Assembly: GCF_900103185.1 (NCBI RefSeq)
Contig: NZ_FNJD01000001.1
Span: 288,737-352,736, forward strand
Length of the DNA stretch: 64,000 nucleotides
Source: Sulfitobacter litoralis
GTDB taxonomy: Bacteria > Pseudomonadota > Alphaproteobacteria > Rhodobacterales > Rhodobacteraceae
Direction: 5' to 3'
A program made the translations under genes and the position numbers. Below, piece by piece: positions 28,045 to 38,288 of the stretch. Position 1 is the stretch's first letter, and each line of letters opens with the position of its first letter. Below the pieces are notes generated by a model. The model worked only from the letters and a program-made list of their open reading frames with translations. It was not told the DNA's origin and did not search any database.

Positions 28045-29022
28045 TCAGCTTGGGGTTCCTTGGGGGGTGCTGCTCGCCTTGGATTTGGACCGGTCCAGCC
28101 CCAATTGCCGTTCCCGCCAGATGATCGCCGCACCGCCGGCGATGACCAGACCCGCCCCGATCAGGATCGCAGGTGTCGGGATTTCGCTGAACAAGACCCA
28201 GCCGATCAGCACCGCAAAGATCATTGATGCATAGTCGAATGGGGCCAGCATCGACACCGGCCCATAGCGATATGACGCGGTGATCATGATCTGCGACACC
28301 CCGCCGATCATGCCCGACAGGATCAACAACGCCGAGACCTGCCAACCGGGGTTCACCCACCAAAGCGGCTCCCAGTTGATCACCATCCCTGCGGGCAGGG
28401 TAAAGAACGACAGGCAGGTCGCGGTGAGTGAAAAGTAGAACACGATGGCCGCCGTGCTGTCGGTTTGCACCAGACGGCGCACGTGGATCTGGACCAGCGC
28501 ACGCATGATCGACGCAGCAACCACCATAATCGCGCCCATCATCGCCAGTTGCGACACGCTATCCCCGTCCACGGTGAAGCGGGGGTACAAAACGATCAAC
28601 ACCCCGATCAACCCGATCGCCACAGCGGACAGGCGGAACACACGCACCTGTTCGCCCAAGAATATCGCGGCAAAGATCACGGTGAACAGCGGCGTGGCAT
28701 AGCCGATGGCCGTCACCTCTGGCAGGGGCAGCAGGCTTAGCCCCGCAAAGGTCAGCGCCATCGCCGTGGTTCCAAAGACGCCGCGCCAGACGTGGCCCAT
28801 CAGATTGCTTGGCTTTAGCCCGTCGCGCAGGTCACCGCTTTGCCACAGCCACAGGATGATCATCGGGAAGGCAAAGAACGACCGATAGAACACGGCTTGG
28901 GCGGCGGGCACGGTGGCCGTCGCGATCTTGATGAGGGCCGCCATGACCGAGAACAGGAAGACCGCCCCCAGTTTGAGGGCGATGGCCCGGCCGGGGCGGT
29001 GCTCTGTCGTAGTGCTTTGCAT
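28045..29022 (-). CDS. DMT-superfamily (EamA) transporter
   Basis: A 325-residue inner-membrane protein with about ten membrane helices in two EamA repeats. Repeat one includes FSVMAALIKIATATVPAAQ and the AIGYATPLFTVIFAAIFLGE signature; repeat two has the matching MIFAVLIGWVLFSEIPTPA end. EamA proteins commonly export metabolites or amino acids, but the substrate cannot be predicted. The C-terminus is short and basic. Confidence 0.9.
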   Translation of the reverse strand: MQSTTTEHRPGRAIALKLGAVFLFSVMAALIKIATATVPAAQAVFYRSFFAFPMIILWLWQSGDLRDGLKPSNLMGHVWRGVFGTTAMALTFAGLSLLPLPEVTAIGYATPLFTVIFAAIFLGEQVRVFRLSAVAIGLIGVLIVLYPRFTVDGDSVSQLAMMGAIMVVAASIMRALVQIHVRRLVQTDSTAAIVFYFSLTATCLSFFTLPAGMVINWEPLWWVNPGWQVSALLILSGMIGGVSQIMITASYRYGPVSMLAPFDYASMIFAVLIGWVLFSEIPTPAILIGAGLVIAGGAAIIWRERQLGLDRSKSKASSTPQGTPS

Positions 29023-29123
29023 GGCGCATGCTTGCGCCTGTGCGTTTCAAGTTGCAAGACCCCGCGTCAACCTGCGCGTGCTATTCCCGCCCATGTGCGA
29101 AAAATACGAGCGCCCTGCGCAGC

Positions 29124-30224
29124 TTAGCCGATGACGCCCTGATTTTCGCCGACCTGACCACGGTGCAGCAGCATGTGATCCAGCAGCACACAGGCCATCA
29201 TCGCCTCGCCCACGGGCACGGCGCGGATACCAACGCACGGATCGTGGCGACCCTTGGTGATGATCTCTGTGTCTTCGCCGGATTTGGTGATCGTCTTGCG
29301 CGTGGTCAGGATACTCGACGTCGGTTTGACCGCGAAACGCAGCACGATGTCTTGGCCGGTGCTGATGCCGCCCAGAATACCGCCCGCATGGTTCGACGAA
29401 TAGACAGGGCCGTTGGGGCCCATGCTGATCTCGTCTGCGTTCAACTCTCCGGTCAGCATGGCGGCGGACATCCCTTCGCCAATCTCGACACCTTTGACGG
29501 CATTGATGCTCATCATCGCAGCGGCTAGATCGGTGTCGAGCTTACCATAGACCGGCGCACCAAGGCCCGCGGGCACGCCGCGTGCCGTGATCTCGATGAT
29601 CGCACCGACAGAGGATCCGGATTTGCGCAAACCGTCCAGATACGCGGCCCAGTCGTCAGCTGCCTTGGCGTCGGGCACCCAGAACGGGTTCTGTTCGATT
29701 TGGTCCCAATCAAACGCATCTCGGTCGATTTTATGCGGGCCCATCTGCACCATATAGCCGGTAATCTGCACATTCGGCGCGATCGCCTTGATCGCTTCGC
29801 GCGCAAGCCCGCCTGCGGCCACACGCGACGCGGTTTCACGTGCTGACGACCGCCCGCCGCCACGGTAATCGCGGATGCCGTATTTCTGGAAATACGTGAT
29901 GTCGGCGTGACCGGGGCGGAACTTGTCCTTGATGTCACCATAGTCTTTGGACCGCTGGTCGGTGTTCTCGATCATCAGCTGGATCGGTGTGCCGGTGGTG
30001 ACGCCTTCGAACACACCTGACAGGATCCGCACCTCATCCGCTTCGCGGCGCTGCGTGGTGTATTTGTTCTGGCCGGGTTTGCGCTTGTCCATCCACTGCT
30101 GGATCATCTCTTCGGTGATCGTCACACCGGGGGGGCAGCCGTCCACCGTGGCCCCCAAAGCAGGCCCGTGGCTTTCGCCCCAGGTGGTCACACGGAAAAG
30201 ATGGCCAAAGCTGTTGATCGACAT
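29124..30224 (-). CDS. aroC: Chorismate synthase
   Basis: AroC makes chorismate from EPSP using reduced FMN, the last shikimate step. The 366-residue protein starts [20 protein letters not shown]. It carries the family signatures [38 protein letters not shown] and [19 protein letters not shown]. The open frame extends 15 codons further upstream, but ATG 30224 has AAGGAG at proper spacing. It is divergent from the TPP riboswitch/thiBPQ unit. Confidence 0.97.
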   Translation of the reverse strand: MSINSFGHLFRVTTWGESHGPALGATVDGCPPGVTITEEMIQQWMDKRKPGQNKYTTQRREADEVRILSGVFEGVTTGTPIQLMIENTDQRSKDYGDIKDKFRPGHADITYFQKYGIRDYRGGGRSSARETASRVAAGGLAREAIKAIAPNVQITGYMVQMGPHKIDRDAFDWDQIEQNPFWVPDAKAADDWAAYLDGLRKSGSSVGAIIEITARGVPAGLGAPVYGKLDTDLAAAMMSINAVKGVEIGEGMSAAMLTGELNADEISMGPNGPVYSSNHAGGILGGISTGQDIVLRFAVKPTSSILTTRKTITKSGEDTEIITKGRHDPCVGIRAVPVGEAMMACVLLDHMLLHRGQVGENQGVIG

Positions 30225-30321
30225 GGGATGTGCTCCTTTGGCGGTGATCCTTAACGGGGGCTGCACCATGCCTCAAGGGGTTTCACCTTGCGCGCGGGCG
30301 ACAGGCGTTCTACCGATAAGG

Positions 30322-30402
30322 CACCTCGGGGGGCCTGACAGGCTGAGATGTGCGCGCACGGACCCGTTGAACCTGAACCGGTTAACACCGGCGGAGGGAA
30401 GG
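30322..30402 (+). promoter_or_regulatory. TPP riboswitch (THI element)
   Basis: The conserved thi-box parts occur in order: CCTCGGGGGGCCTGACAGGC, CTGAGATG, the variable arm GCGCGCAC, GGACCCGTTGAACCTGAACC, GGTTAACACCGGCGGAGGGA. It lies 49 bases before thiB. Thiamine diphosphate binding should reduce thiBPQ expression. No strong terminator follows, so translational control is likely. Confidence 0.96.
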
Positions 30403-30450
30403 TCTGGATACACCTCCAACGCTTTCTGACGCCGCATTTTGGAGGATGCC

Positions 30451-31428
30451 ATGAAGTATCTTACACTTGCTGCCACCACGCTTTTCGCCACGCAGGCATG
30501 GGCCGACACGCCCGAACTGGTGGTCTATACCTACGATAGCTTTGTCGCCGAATGGGGCCCCGGCCCTGTAATCGAAGCGGCCTTTGAAGCAGAGTGTGCC
30601 TGCGATCTGAAATTCGTAGGCATGGGCGATGGCGCGGCGCTGTTGGCGCGGCTCAAGCTGGAAGGCGCACGGTCTGACGCCGATCTGGTGCTGGGGCTTG
30701 ATACCAGCCTGATCGCGGCGGCCAAGGAAACAGGGTTGTTCGCGGCGGCCACAGTTGATGCGGATTACGACCTGCCCGTCACATGGGAGGACGACAGCTT
30801 TGCCCCCTACGACTGGGGCTATTTTGCCTTTGTCCATAACGCCGATCTGACACCGCCTGCGAACTTTCGCGCGCTAGCCGACAGTGACCTCAAGATCGTG
30901 ATTCAGGACCCCCGGTCCTCTACCCCCGGTCTGGGCCTGCTGATGTGGGTCAAGGAGGCTTACGGCGACGAGGCCCCCGCGATCTGGGAAGGTTTGGCGG
31001 ATAACGTCGTGACCGTGACCAAAGGCTGGTCCGAAGCCTACGGCTTGTTCCTTGAGGGCGAGGCCGACATGGTGCTGAGCTATACCACGTCCCCCGCCTA
31101 TCACCTGATCGCCGAAGAGGACGCGACCAAAGCCGCCGCCGCCTTTGACGAAGGCCATTACATGCAGATCGAAGTGGTCGGCAAACTGGCGGGCACCGAC
31201 CAGCCCGGGCTGGCCGATCAATTCATGCAGTTCATGGTATCGGACGCGGCGCAATCGGTGCTGCCCACGACCAATTGGATGTACCCCGCCGTTACGCCCC
31301 AAGGCGGGCTGCCCGAAGGCTTTGAACAGTTGATCGAACCAGACAAGGCGCTGCTGATCCCGAACGGTGACGTGCCCGCCCTGCGCGAGGAAGCATTGGC
31401 CGAATGGCTCTCCGCGCTGTCGCAATAA
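30451..31428 (+). CDS. thiB: Thiamine ABC transporter substrate-binding protein
   Basis: ThiB binds thiamine or its phosphates in the periplasm. The 325-residue protein has a signal peptide (MKYLTLAATTLFATQAWA) and then the family start ELVVYTYDSFVAEWGPG. Later blocks ADLVLGLDTSLIAAAKETG and the Trp/Tyr-rich MLSYTTSPAYHLIAEED match ThiB. The start ATG 30451 has GGAGG six bases upstream. The TPP riboswitch before it and thiPQ after it support the assignment. Confidence 0.95.
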   Translation: MKYLTLAATTLFATQAWADTPELVVYTYDSFVAEWGPGPVIEAAFEAECACDLKFVGMGDGAALLARLKLEGARSDADLVLGLDTSLIAAAKETGLFAAATVDADYDLPVTWEDDSFAPYDWGYFAFVHNADLTPPANFRALADSDLKIVIQDPRSSTPGLGLLMWVKEAYGDEAPAIWEGLADNVVTVTKGWSEAYGLFLEGEADMVLSYTTSPAYHLIAEEDATKAAAAFDEGHYMQIEVVGKLAGTDQPGLADQFMQFMVSDAAQSVLPTTNWMYPAVTPQGGLPEGFEQLIEPDKALLIPNGDVPALREEALAEWLSALSQ

Positions 31429-32960
31429 GCACGAAAACCGGCATCAGCGCCGCCATTCTGGTTGCGGCGCTGATCCTTGCTGCGGTGGTGGCGGTACTTT
31501 GGCGGGCGGAGTTCGGCAGCGGGCTTGGCCCGGCCGATTGGGCCGCGATCCGGTTTACCGTGCTACAGGCCGTGCTTTCCGCTCTGCTGTCTACCGTGCT
31601 GGCAATCCCTGTCGCCCGTGCGCTGGCGCGGCGGCGCTTTGTCGGGCGCGGGCTGCTGGTGACGCTGCTTGGGGCACCTTTTATCCTGCCGGTGATTGTC
31701 GCCGTGCTGGGGGTGCTTGCGGTGTTTGGCCGCGCGGGCTGGCTGAATGCGGGTCTGACGCTGGTCGGACTGCCCGGCATCTCTATCTACGGGCTGCATG
31801 GAGTCGTGCTGGCACATGTCTTTTTTAACCTGCCACTGGCAACGCGACTGCTGTTGCAGGCGTGGCAAACCGTGCCCGCTGAACGTTTCCGGCTGGCAGC
31901 GCAGCTTGGCATGACCCCGCGCGCCGTGTTCCGCAGCATTGAACTGCCCCTGCTCCGCCAGATCCTGCCCGGCACAGCGGCGTTGATCTTTGTGATCTGC
32001 CTGACCAGCTTTGCCGTAGCGCTGACCCTCGGCGGCGGCCCCCGCGCCACGACAATCGAGCTTGCGATCTATCAGGCGTTCCGTTTCGACTTTGACCTAA
32101 ACCGTGCTGCACTGCTGTCGCTGGTGCAGCTTGGCCTTGCCGGCAGCACCGGCGCGCTGGCGCTTTGGATCATCCCCGCGATCAGTCTGGGCGGCGGGCA
32201 GGACCGACCCCTGCACCGCTGGGACGCGCGCGGCGGGTTGCAACGGGGGATCGATGCGCTGTTCATCACGCTGGCGGCGGGGTTTCTTCTGTTGCCCCTG
32301 ACCTCGGTCCTGCTGCGCGGGGTGATCGGCCTGCCGCAAATGCCCGCCAGCGTGTGGCAGGCGGCGGGCACCTCTGTCACCGTGGCGTTAATCAGCGTGG
32401 TGGTCTTGCTGGCCTTGGCCCTCCCCCTTGCCGGATGGATCGCGACCCGCGCCCGCGGCGGGGTAGAGGCGGTGGGCCTCTTGGGTTTGGCTGCCTCTCC
32501 GCTGATGATCGGCACCGGCTGGTTCATTCTGATCAACCCCATCGCCAGCCCTTTTACGCTGGCCCTGCCCGTCACAGCACTGGTCAATGCGCTGATGGCC
32601 CTGCCCTTTGCCCTGCGTATTCTGGTGCCCCGCCTGCGCGACACGGTTCAGGTTTACGGCAGGCAGGCGCAAATGTTGGGGCTGCGCGGCTGGCCGCTTT
32701 GGCGCTGGCTGATCCTGCCACGCTTGCGCCCGCAGATCGGATTTGCCGCGGGGCTGACCGGTGCCCTGTCGATGGGAGATCTGGGGGTCATCGCCTTGTT
32801 CGCCGACCCCGACAGTGCCACCCTGCCACTGCAAATGTATCGCTTGATGGGGGCCTACCGGATGGAGGCCGCGGCGGGTGCGGCCCTGATCCTGCTGGCG
32901 CTGTCGCTGGGGATTTTCTGGATATTCGACAAGGGAGGGCGCTGGCATGCTGACGCTTGA
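31404..32960 (+). CDS. thiP: Thiamine ABC transporter permease
   Basis: ThiP is a fused two-domain inner-membrane permease, 518 residues with about 12 helices. Each half contains an ABC-permease EAA loop: RLAAQLGMTPRAVFRSIELP in the first, and QAQMLGLRGWPLWRWLILP in the second. It starts inside the thiB end (25-base overlap) and overlaps thiQ by 14 bases, showing tight coupling. Confidence 0.95.
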   Translation: MALRAVAISTKTGISAAILVAALILAAVVAVLWRAEFGSGLGPADWAAIRFTVLQAVLSALLSTVLAIPVARALARRRFVGRGLLVTLLGAPFILPVIVAVLGVLAVFGRAGWLNAGLTLVGLPGISIYGLHGVVLAHVFFNLPLATRLLLQAWQTVPAERFRLAAQLGMTPRAVFRSIELPLLRQILPGTAALIFVICLTSFAVALTLGGGPRATTIELAIYQAFRFDFDLNRAALLSLVQLGLAGSTGALALWIIPAISLGGGQDRPLHRWDARGGLQRGIDALFITLAAGFLLLPLTSVLLRGVIGLPQMPASVWQAAGTSVTVALISVVVLLALALPLAGWIATRARGGVEAVGLLGLAASPLMIGTGWFILINPIASPFTLALPVTALVNALMALPFALRILVPRLRDTVQVYGRQAQMLGLRGWPLWRWLILPRLRPQIGFAAGLTGALSMGDLGVIALFADPDSATLPLQMYRLMGAYRMEAAAGAALILLALSLGIFWIFDKGGRWHADA

Positions 32961-33639
32961 GACCGCACAGATCACCCAAGGCAGCTTTACCCTGCACGCC
33001 GACCTGACCCTTGCGCCCGCGCAGACCTATGCGGTGATCGGCCCCTCGGGTGCGGGGAAATCCACCCTGCTGGGGGCGCTTTGCGGGTTCATTCCGCTCA
33101 GTACTGGCAGGCTGCTGTGGCAGGGCACAGACATCACCCAAGCGGCCCCCGGTGCGCGGCCGATGACGATGCTTTTTCAGGACAACAACCTCTTTCCCCA
33201 TCTCAGCGTGATGCAAAATGTGGGGCTGGGGCTGCGCCCCGACCTGCGGCTCAGCACTGCGGAACAAACCCGTGTACACGAGGCGCTCGATCGCGTCGGG
33301 CTGCAGGGGATGGCTGCCCGCAAACCTGCCGAGCTTTCCGGCGGGCAGCAAAGCCGTGTGGCCCTCGCACGGGTACTGGTACAAGCCCGCCCGCTTGTAC
33401 TGCTCGACGAACCCTTTGCCGCACTTGGTCCTGCCCTGCGTAACGATATGCTTGATCTGGTGGCAGAGCTCGCCGCAGAAACCGGCGCAGCGCTGATCAT
33501 GGTGACCCACGCCCCCGAAGACGTGCGCCGTATCGCGGATCAGGTGATTTTTGTCGAAGGTGGCACCGCGCAGGCACCTCAGCCTGCCGCAGCGTTGATG
33601 GACAATCCGCCCGACGCGTTGCGTGCCTATCTGGGATGA
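32947..33639 (+). CDS. thiQ: Thiamine ABC transporter ATP-binding protein
   Basis: ThiQ powers thiamine import by the ThiBPQ complex. In 230 residues it has Walker A GPSGAGKST, a Q-loop in MLFQDNNLFPH, the signature LSGGQQSRVALARVL, Walker B LVLLDEPFAAL and an H-loop in MVTHAPEDV. Its stop directly abuts the converging ExoD-like gene, with no intergenic base. Confidence 0.95.
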   Translation: MLTLETAQITQGSFTLHADLTLAPAQTYAVIGPSGAGKSTLLGALCGFIPLSTGRLLWQGTDITQAAPGARPMTMLFQDNNLFPHLSVMQNVGLGLRPDLRLSTAEQTRVHEALDRVGLQGMAARKPAELSGGQQSRVALARVLVQARPLVLLDEPFAALGPALRNDMLDLVAELAAETGAALIMVTHAPEDVRRIADQVIFVEGGTAQAPQPAAALMDNPPDALRAYLG

Positions 33640-34224
33640 TCAGAAAATGACGGCGTAAAAGGTCAGCGATGTCAGCAAGATCGTCAGATACCCCAGCAAC
33701 ACATAAAGCCCGTCACGGGTGAACAGACCAAAAGCAAACAGCGCCACCGTTCCGCCCCCGAAAGACGACGCGAAGGGCACGAATTCAAGCAAGGGCCAGC
33801 CCACGGGCAGGATCACGCAGGTCACCAACGTCAGCAGACGCATCGGGCCTGTCGTCAGAAACTGGAGCCTCTTACCCGAGTGGCGATCAAAGAACGCCGC
33901 GGGCTTGCGCAGCCACCGCACGCAAAACAGCAACCGTGTTGATTTGACCTCGCGGCGCAGCAGGAATTGCGGCAACCACAGACGTTTGCGTCCATAGACC
34001 GCCTGCGCCGACAGCACGATGACGACCATCGCCATGAAACTGGACACACCAAAGACACCGGACAGCGGCGACACTAACAGCAGCGCGGCCACCAGAATGA
34101 AGGGGAGCAGGGACCGCTCTCCGAATTCGTTCAGCACATCGTTGATCGTGACCGTCTCGCGGCTGGCCGCTTGCTCCATCCCGTCCAACAGATGGGTGAG
34201 GCTACGCTCCTCGATATTGTGCAT
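33640..34224 (-). CDS. ExoD-family exopolysaccharide-associated membrane protein
   Basis: A 194-residue protein of the ExoD family, named for a Sinorhizobium gene affecting exopolysaccharide and alkali tolerance. A soluble N-terminus (ERSLTHLLDGMEQAASRETV) precedes membrane segments near residues 40-75 and 130-190, with the family block FGERSLLPFILVAALLLVSP. The biochemical role is unknown. It converges end-to-end with thiQ. Confidence 0.83.
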   Translation of the reverse strand: MHNIEERSLTHLLDGMEQAASRETVTINDVLNEFGERSLLPFILVAALLLVSPLSGVFGVSSFMAMVVIVLSAQAVYGRKRLWLPQFLLRREVKSTRLLFCVRWLRKPAAFFDRHSGKRLQFLTTGPMRLLTLVTCVILPVGWPLLEFVPFASSFGGGTVALFAFGLFTRDGLYVLLGYLTILLTSLTFYAVIF

Positions 34225-34238
34225 ATACCCCCCAAAGG

Positions 34239-35093
34239 TCAGCTGTCTCGTGCAAGCAATGCCGTCAGCCCAGCCCGATAGGTGGGGAACTGCGGTGCCC
34301 AGCCTAACGCCTGCTTAATACGGTCGTTCCGAACCTTCTTGCTTTCCGCGTAAAAGCTGCGGGCCATGGGGGTCATATCGGCCTGATCAAAGGGGATCGC
34401 GGGGGGCACGGGAAGGCCAAGCAGCTCTGCCGCGTGGGCGATCACGTCTTGCGGTGGCGCGGGGTCATCGTCGCACAGATTATAGACCGCGCCCGGGTCG
34501 GGCCGCTGCAAGGACAGCTCAAGCGCTTGGGCAATATCCTCGACATGGATGCGAGAGAAGACCTGCCCCTGCTTGATGATCCGCCGCGCCGTTCCGGCCC
34601 GCACCTTGGCAAAGGGGCCGCGTCCGGGGCCATAGATGCCTGCGAGGCGAAAGATATGCAGCGGCAGATCGGGGATCGCCTGCCATCTTGCCTCTGCCGT
34701 GACACGGGCGCGTCCGCGCTTGGTCGATGGTGTCAGCGGCGTGTCCTCGTCCACCCAATCGCCGTCGTGGTCGCCGTAAACCCCTGTTGTCGACAGGTAA
34801 CCGACCCACCGCAGATCGGGCGCGGCGCGGGTGACTGCATCCTCGACCGCATTCAAAACCGGATCGCCTGCGCTGTCCGGTCCCGCCGAGACGAGCACAT
34901 TGGGAAACTGCGCGATCAACGCCCCCAGATCGGCCCCCGGCCAGACCACGGGTTCAACGCTCGTGTCCGCAATGGCATCTGCCTTGTCGGGACTGCGCGT
35001 GGTGCCGACGATGCGCCAGCCCTGCGGCACCAGCCGTGCGGCGAGGGCGCGCGCGCTAAAGCCATGCCCGATCGACAGCAGCGTTTTCTCCAT
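34239..35093 (-). CDS. SDR-family NAD(P)-binding protein (YeeZ-like)
   Basis: A 284-residue extended-SDR-like protein. The N-terminal nucleotide motif is GHGFSARALAARLVPQGW, a variant of GxxGxxG. YLSTTGVYGDHDGDWVDEDT holds the active-site Thr/Tyr region, but the usual YxxxK reads as an Arg-rich RVTAEARW instead. FRLAGIYGPGRGPF and RIHVEDIAQALELSL follow. It resembles E. coli YeeZ, whose substrate is unknown. It is 13 bases from the glycosyltransferase upstream, so the two are probably co-transcribed. Confidence 0.83.
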   Translation of the reverse strand: MEKTLLSIGHGFSARALAARLVPQGWRIVGTTRSPDKADAIADTSVEPVVWPGADLGALIAQFPNVLVSAGPDSAGDPVLNAVEDAVTRAAPDLRWVGYLSTTGVYGDHDGDWVDEDTPLTPSTKRGRARVTAEARWQAIPDLPLHIFRLAGIYGPGRGPFAKVRAGTARRIIKQGQVFSRIHVEDIAQALELSLQRPDPGAVYNLCDDDPAPPQDVIAHAAELLGLPVPPAIPFDQADMTPMARSFYAESKKVRNDRIKQALGWAPQFPTYRAGLTALLARDS

Positions 35094-35105
35094 GAGGCGT
35101 CCTTT

Positions 35106-36371
35106 CTATGTGGTGGGGGTCCGGGGCAAGGCGATCCGCTGCCCCTCGGGGACCAATGCATTCATCTGCGCGATATGTTCCGGCAGGCATTTGCTCAGGA
35201 AGTCATAGGTCTCGACCACATGTGCCCGCGCCGCCGGCCCCAGATGCGCATAGGCCGCCGGATTGCCCAGCACATCCGCCACCTGATCGCCCAGCGCATC
35301 GGGATCGAAGAAATCGCATAGCAGACCGGTTTCGCCGTGGGTAATCGCCTCGCGCACGGGGGCCACGTCAGAGCCGACAATCGTCGCGCCCATCGCCATC
35401 GCCTCGAGCAGGGACCACGACAGCACAAATGGCATGGTCAAATAAAGATGGCAGCGGCTGATCTGAATAACCTTCTGGTAATCCTCGTAGGACAGCTTGC
35501 CCAGAAAATGCACCCGCGACCAATCGACGTGCTTGCCAACCTCTGCCTCCATCTCGGCGCGCAGCCCGCCGGGGTGTTTGCTTTTGCCCCCATAAGACGT
35601 GTCGTTGCCGCCCACCACCAGCACCCGCGCATTGGGCCGCTGTTTCAGGATGCGAGGCAGCGCCCGCATGAACACATGAAAGCCCCGCGTGCGTTCAAGG
35701 TTGCGCGACACAAACGTCAGCACCTCGTCGTCCTTCGTCAGTACGTGGTCCAGCCGCCCCAGTTTCAGTGTCACCGACGGGTTCGGCCGCAACTGATCGG
35801 TGCGTATCCCGTCGTGGCAGACATAGAGCTTACGATGAAAGCTTTGTGGGAAACGGTCGCGCTGCCAGTATGTCGGGCTGAGCCCCACATCGACGGTTTC
35901 GATATTCGCCAGCGGCACGGCGTTGCGCGCATGCAGCAAAAACGGCGTGTTCTCGGTTACAGGCTCTTCAGGGTCAAAGCCCACGGGCCCGCCGGTTTCG
36001 CTGTAATAATATTCGAAAAAGCCGATGATCGGGACATCGGGCCATATCTGTTTGAAAAACGTCAGCTCCCCCCACCCCACGTGGCCCACGACAATATCCG
36101 GCTTGAACCCTTCGCTGCGTTCGATCTGCTTGGCGGCACGGGCAGCGCCCAAACCGTTGCCCGTGGATTCCTCCCAGTTCTTTGACAGCCCATAGGCGTT
36201 CTCTGCCGGTCGGTGGTGTGTCTTGTAGAACCGTGTTTCGACGCCATCAAAGCGGGGCGGGTTCTTGCGTTGGGTCAGAAAATAGATCTGGTGCGCACGC
36301 TGGTCGGCCAGCCATTGCACCAGCTCGCGGTATTGGCCGGGCATATTTTGGTGCACAAACATAATTTTCAT
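35106..36371 (-). CDS. Glycosyltransferase family 4-type protein
   Basis: A 421-residue GT-B fold glycosyltransferase. The N-terminal half begins MKIMFVHQNMPGQYRELVQW. The donor-binding half has NLERTRGFHVFMRALPRIL, VLVVGGNDTSYGG and the motif LYLTMPFVLSWSLLEAMAMG followed by VGSDVAPVREAITHGETGLL, where a Glu contacts the nucleotide sugar. It probably acts in surface polysaccharide synthesis. Acceptor and sugar are unknown. Confidence 0.88.
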   Translation of the reverse strand: MKIMFVHQNMPGQYRELVQWLADQRAHQIYFLTQRKNPPRFDGVETRFYKTHHRPAENAYGLSKNWEESTGNGLGAARAAKQIERSEGFKPDIVVGHVGWGELTFFKQIWPDVPIIGFFEYYYSETGGPVGFDPEEPVTENTPFLLHARNAVPLANIETVDVGLSPTYWQRDRFPQSFHRKLYVCHDGIRTDQLRPNPSVTLKLGRLDHVLTKDDEVLTFVSRNLERTRGFHVFMRALPRILKQRPNARVLVVGGNDTSYGGKSKHPGGLRAEMEAEVGKHVDWSRVHFLGKLSYEDYQKVIQISRCHLYLTMPFVLSWSLLEAMAMGATIVGSDVAPVREAITHGETGLLCDFFDPDALGDQVADVLGNPAAYAHLGPAARAHVVETYDFLSKCLPEHIAQMNALVPEGQRIALPRTPTT

Positions 36372-36485
36372 GGGATGGCCTTACGTGCTGTTGGTCGCCC
36401 ACAGTTAGCCCAGTCGGCACGGACAGTGCAAACGCCACAAAGCCTCGTGCTTGAACCTCGGGCAATCTTCGTGTCAACGTCAGGT

Positions 36486-38288
36486 ATGAAAGAACACACA
36501 TTCCCCTCATGGCCCGATGTGGCCGATCAACTGGTCGCTGTTGCGGCGGGACGCAGCGCTGCGGATACGATCATCACCGGCGGTATCTGGGCCAACGTGC
36601 ATACGCGCGAAACCCTGCCGGACCATGATATCGCGATCAAGGCGGGCCGCATCGCCTTTGTCGGGCCGGACGCCAGCCATTGCAAAGGCGACACGACCAA
36701 GGTGATCGAGGCCAAGGGCCGCTACATGATCCCCGGCCTGTGTGACGGGCATATGCACATCGAAAGCGGTATGTTGACACCTGCGGAGTTTGCTCGCGCC
36801 GTAATCCCCCATGGCACCACGTCAATGTTCACCGACCCGCATGAAATCGCCAATGTGCTGGGGCTGGAAGGCGTGCGCATGATGCATGACGAAGCCCTGA
36901 TGCAGCCGGTGAATATCTTCACGCAAATGCCATCCTGTGCGCCCTCCGCCCCCGGCCTCGAGACCACCGGCTTTGAAATCACAGCAGAGGATGTCGCCGA
37001 GGCGATGCACTGGCCCGGTATCATCGGTCTGGGCGAGATGATGAACTTCCCCGGTGTGACCGCGGGCGACCCCAAGATGTTGGCCGAGATCGCGGCGACG
37101 CAACGCGCGGGCAAGACCGTGGGCGGGCACTATGCCTCGCCCGATCTGGGGCCGGCCTTTGCTGCCTATGTGGCGGGCGGTCCGGCGGATGATCACGAAG
37201 GCACCTGCGAGGCAGACGCGATTACGCGGATGCGTCAGGGGATGCGGTCGATGATCAGGCTGGGGTCTGCTTGGTACGACATTGAAACACAGATCACCGC
37301 GATCACCGAAAAGGGGCTGGATTCGCGCAATATGATCCTATGCACCGACGACTGCCATTCCGGCACTTTGGTGAATGACGGCCATATGAACCGCGTGGTG
37401 CGCCATGCCATCGACTGCGGCTGCGACCCTTTGATTGCGCTGCAAATGGCGACGATCAACACCGCGACGCATTTCGGGCTTGAGCGCGAGATAGGGTCGC
37501 TGACGCCTGGACGACGGGCCGATGTGATCCTGACCTCTGACCTCAAAACGCTCCCCATCGAAACGGTGATCGCACGCGGTCAGATCGTGGCCGAAGATGG
37601 CGTGTGTCTGGCAGAGTGTCCACATTACGACTGGCCGCCCCATGCCCGGCAAACCGTCAACATGGGCAAAGACCTTGGCGCGGATGATTTCCAGATCACG
37701 GCGCCTGCGGGGGCCAATGCTGTTACCGCCAATGTGATCGGCGTCGTCGAAAACCAAGCCCCGACCCGTGCGCTGAAGTTCGAGCTGCCCGTGACCGAAG
37801 GGCGCGTGCAATCCACAGGCGAGGTGTGCCAGATCGCGCTGGTTGAACGGCATCGCGGCACGGGCACTGTTGTCAACGCGCTGGTGTCTGGCTTTGGGTA
37901 TCAAGGGCCGATGGCGATGGCGTCGACGGTTGCCCATGACAGTCACCACATGATCGTGGTGGGCACTGATACCGACAATATGGCGATGGCCGCGAACCGT
38001 CTGCGCGAGGTTGGCGGCGGGATCAGCATCTTTAAGGACGGGGCAGAGCTGGCCATGGTCGAACTGCCGATTGCTGGCCTGATGTCCGACAACCCCGCAT
38101 CCGATGTCGCCGCCAAGACCGAAGCGATGATGCAGGCGATGCGCGATTGTGGGTGCACGTTGAACAACGCCTATATGCAGCATTCCCTTCTGGCACTTGT
38201 TGTCATTCCCGAATTGCGCATCTCTGACCTCGGACTGGTCGATGTACGTAGTTTTGAATTTATTCCTTTGTTAGAGCCTGTTTCATGA
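36486..38288 (+). CDS. ade: Adenine deaminase
   Basis: A 600-residue amidohydrolase-superfamily enzyme that deaminates adenine to hypoxanthine. The metal motif GLCDGHMHIESGMLTPAEFA lies near residue 85. FTDPHEIANVLG, the Asp motif ILCTDDCHSGTLVNDGHMNR and the C-terminal SVAHDSHH-like TVAHDSHHMIVVG match Ade. The frame runs upstream to 36213, but ATG 36486 gives the family length. It overlaps amn by four bases, linking AMP cleavage to adenine deamination. Confidence 0.94.
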   Translation: MKEHTFPSWPDVADQLVAVAAGRSAADTIITGGIWANVHTRETLPDHDIAIKAGRIAFVGPDASHCKGDTTKVIEAKGRYMIPGLCDGHMHIESGMLTPAEFARAVIPHGTTSMFTDPHEIANVLGLEGVRMMHDEALMQPVNIFTQMPSCAPSAPGLETTGFEITAEDVAEAMHWPGIIGLGEMMNFPGVTAGDPKMLAEIAATQRAGKTVGGHYASPDLGPAFAAYVAGGPADDHEGTCEADAITRMRQGMRSMIRLGSAWYDIETQITAITEKGLDSRNMILCTDDCHSGTLVNDGHMNRVVRHAIDCGCDPLIALQMATINTATHFGLEREIGSLTPGRRADVILTSDLKTLPIETVIARGQIVAEDGVCLAECPHYDWPPHARQTVNMGKDLGADDFQITAPAGANAVTANVIGVVENQAPTRALKFELPVTEGRVQSTGEVCQIALVERHRGTGTVVNALVSGFGYQGPMAMASTVAHDSHHMIVVGTDTDNMAMAANRLREVGGGISIFKDGAELAMVELPIAGLMSDNPASDVAAKTEAMMQAMRDCGCTLNNAYMQHSLLALVVIPELRISDLGLVDVRSFEFIPLLEPVS